Assembly (NCBI RefSeq): GCF_000621145.1
Contig: NZ_JHZB01000033.1
Coordinates: 1 to 41,679 of the forward strand
Length of the DNA stretch: 41,679 bases
DNA from: Desulfobulbus elongatus DSM 2908
Lineage (GTDB): Bacteria > Desulfobacterota > Desulfobulbia > Desulfobulbales > Desulfobulbaceae
Direction of reading: 5' to 3'
Positions 41,405 to 41,679 of the stretch are shown here, piece after piece; positions within the stretch are counted from its first letter, which is position 1, and each line of letters begins with the position of its first letter. A program made the translations under genes and the position numbers. The notes under the pieces are model-generated. The model was given only the letters and a program-made list of their open reading frames with translations, did not search any database and was not told where the DNA came from.

Positions 41405-41679
41405 TTATCCATAAATAACCATGACCTTGTTCAGGACAATCATGGCGGCTGCCAATGTGTTGAGTGCAATGTACGAGAGATCTGTCTTCTCGTATCGTGG
41501 TATCAATTTGCGAAACCGGTTGAACCATGAATGTGCTAACTCAACGACCCAGCGCCGTGCCTTGAACGAAGGATCTCTTTCGATCAATTTTTTCTCTTCG
41601 CCTCGTGGGCGGATGTGGGGGATGAAGCCATTGGAGAGTACAGTATCCTCCTTGCCCACATATGCTGCATCAAGGCAGA
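41405..41679 (-). CDS. IS5-family transposase, C-terminal part (runs off the window)
   Basis: About 90 residues read on the minus strand up to the window edge. They include LSNGFIPHIRPRGEE, KARRWVVELAHSWFNRFRKL (Glu of the DDE triad, then the Arg/Lys pattern) and YIALNTLAAAMIVLNKVM, which is the IS5-type C-terminus. Its stop, TAA at 41407-41405, abuts the stop of the truncated SDR gene at 41404, so the transposon end lies at about this point. A GTG at 41659 is only an internal codon; the true start is outside the window. Confidence 0.88.
   Translation of the reverse strand, partial: CLDAAYVGKEDTVLSNGFIPHIRPRGEEKKLIERDPSFKARRWVVELAHSWFNRFRKLIPRYEKTDLSYIALNTLAAAMIVLNKVMVIYG

Overview
The window reads as a GC-rich chromosome segment from an anaerobic Desulfobacterota-type bacterium, most like the Desulfobulbales. 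This is inferred from gene content and protein style, not from a marker gene: a full-length homodimeric pyruvate:ferredoxin oxidoreductase, a YkgJ-type cysteine-cluster protein, a phasin next to an ABC1/UbiB kinase, a stand-alone RapZ C-terminal domain, and receiver proteins with HEAT or CxxC/CPDC extensions. No rRNA or intact tRNA gene was found. The window begins inside an IS1380-type transposase and ends inside an IS5-type transposase, so both edges lie in mobile DNA.

Positions 1-1761 look like the decayed edge of an integrative element: IS1380 end, a tyrosine recombinase cut at its 5' side, a vapBC-type toxin-antitoxin pair with its own promoter and palindrome, then the 3' part of a tRNA-Gln-like gene with an intrinsic terminator. 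This stretch is AT-richer than the rest. At 1844-3235 a TetR regulator and an O-methyltransferase are divergent and share a short control region.

From 3349 to 16109 all genes are on the minus strand: a pqi operon (two half-size PqiA proteins, PqiB with three MCE domains, PqiC lipoprotein); an RND efflux operon (MFP, HAE1-type pump, NodT-type outer-membrane factor, DUF3313-type lipoprotein); and a translationally coupled pair of a PaaI-type thioesterase and a secreted 14-cysteine protein of unknown function.

From 16477 to 25266 the plus strand carries a soluble PAS-like/histidine kinase and its overlapping response regulator with a four-cysteine tail, a 1135-residue AsmA-like envelope protein, a CoA-disulfide-reductase-like flavoprotein fused to rhodanese, and a HEAT-repeat protein ending in a receiver domain. 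A PHP-family phosphatase and a 65-residue acidic protein lie convergent to these. A YkgJ-type protein and the large PFOR gene then converge on two strong terminators. PFOR is preceded by about 590 bases without genes, holding two perfect palindromes.

From 32330 to 37799 five closely spaced plus-strand genes encode a dGTPase, a ClC chloride channel with CBS domains, a RapZ C-terminal-domain protein, a phasin and an ABC1/UbiB kinase. They are followed by a MerR regulator with a 16-base perfect palindrome ahead of its start, an MFS exporter, a 67-residue protein, a carboxymuconolactone-decarboxylase-family protein, and a short-chain dehydrogenase cut off exactly after its YxxxK motif by the IS5-type element.

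The recurring themes are envelope lipid and drug traffic (pqi, AsmA-like, RND, MFS), redox and thiol metabolism (PFOR, rhodanese fusion) and signalling. No CRISPR array, complete prophage or recognised defence island was seen. The least explained items are the thioesterase/cysteine-rich pair, the kinase with a changed N-box, the HEAT-receiver protein beside the rhodanese fusion, and the palindromes upstream of PFOR.
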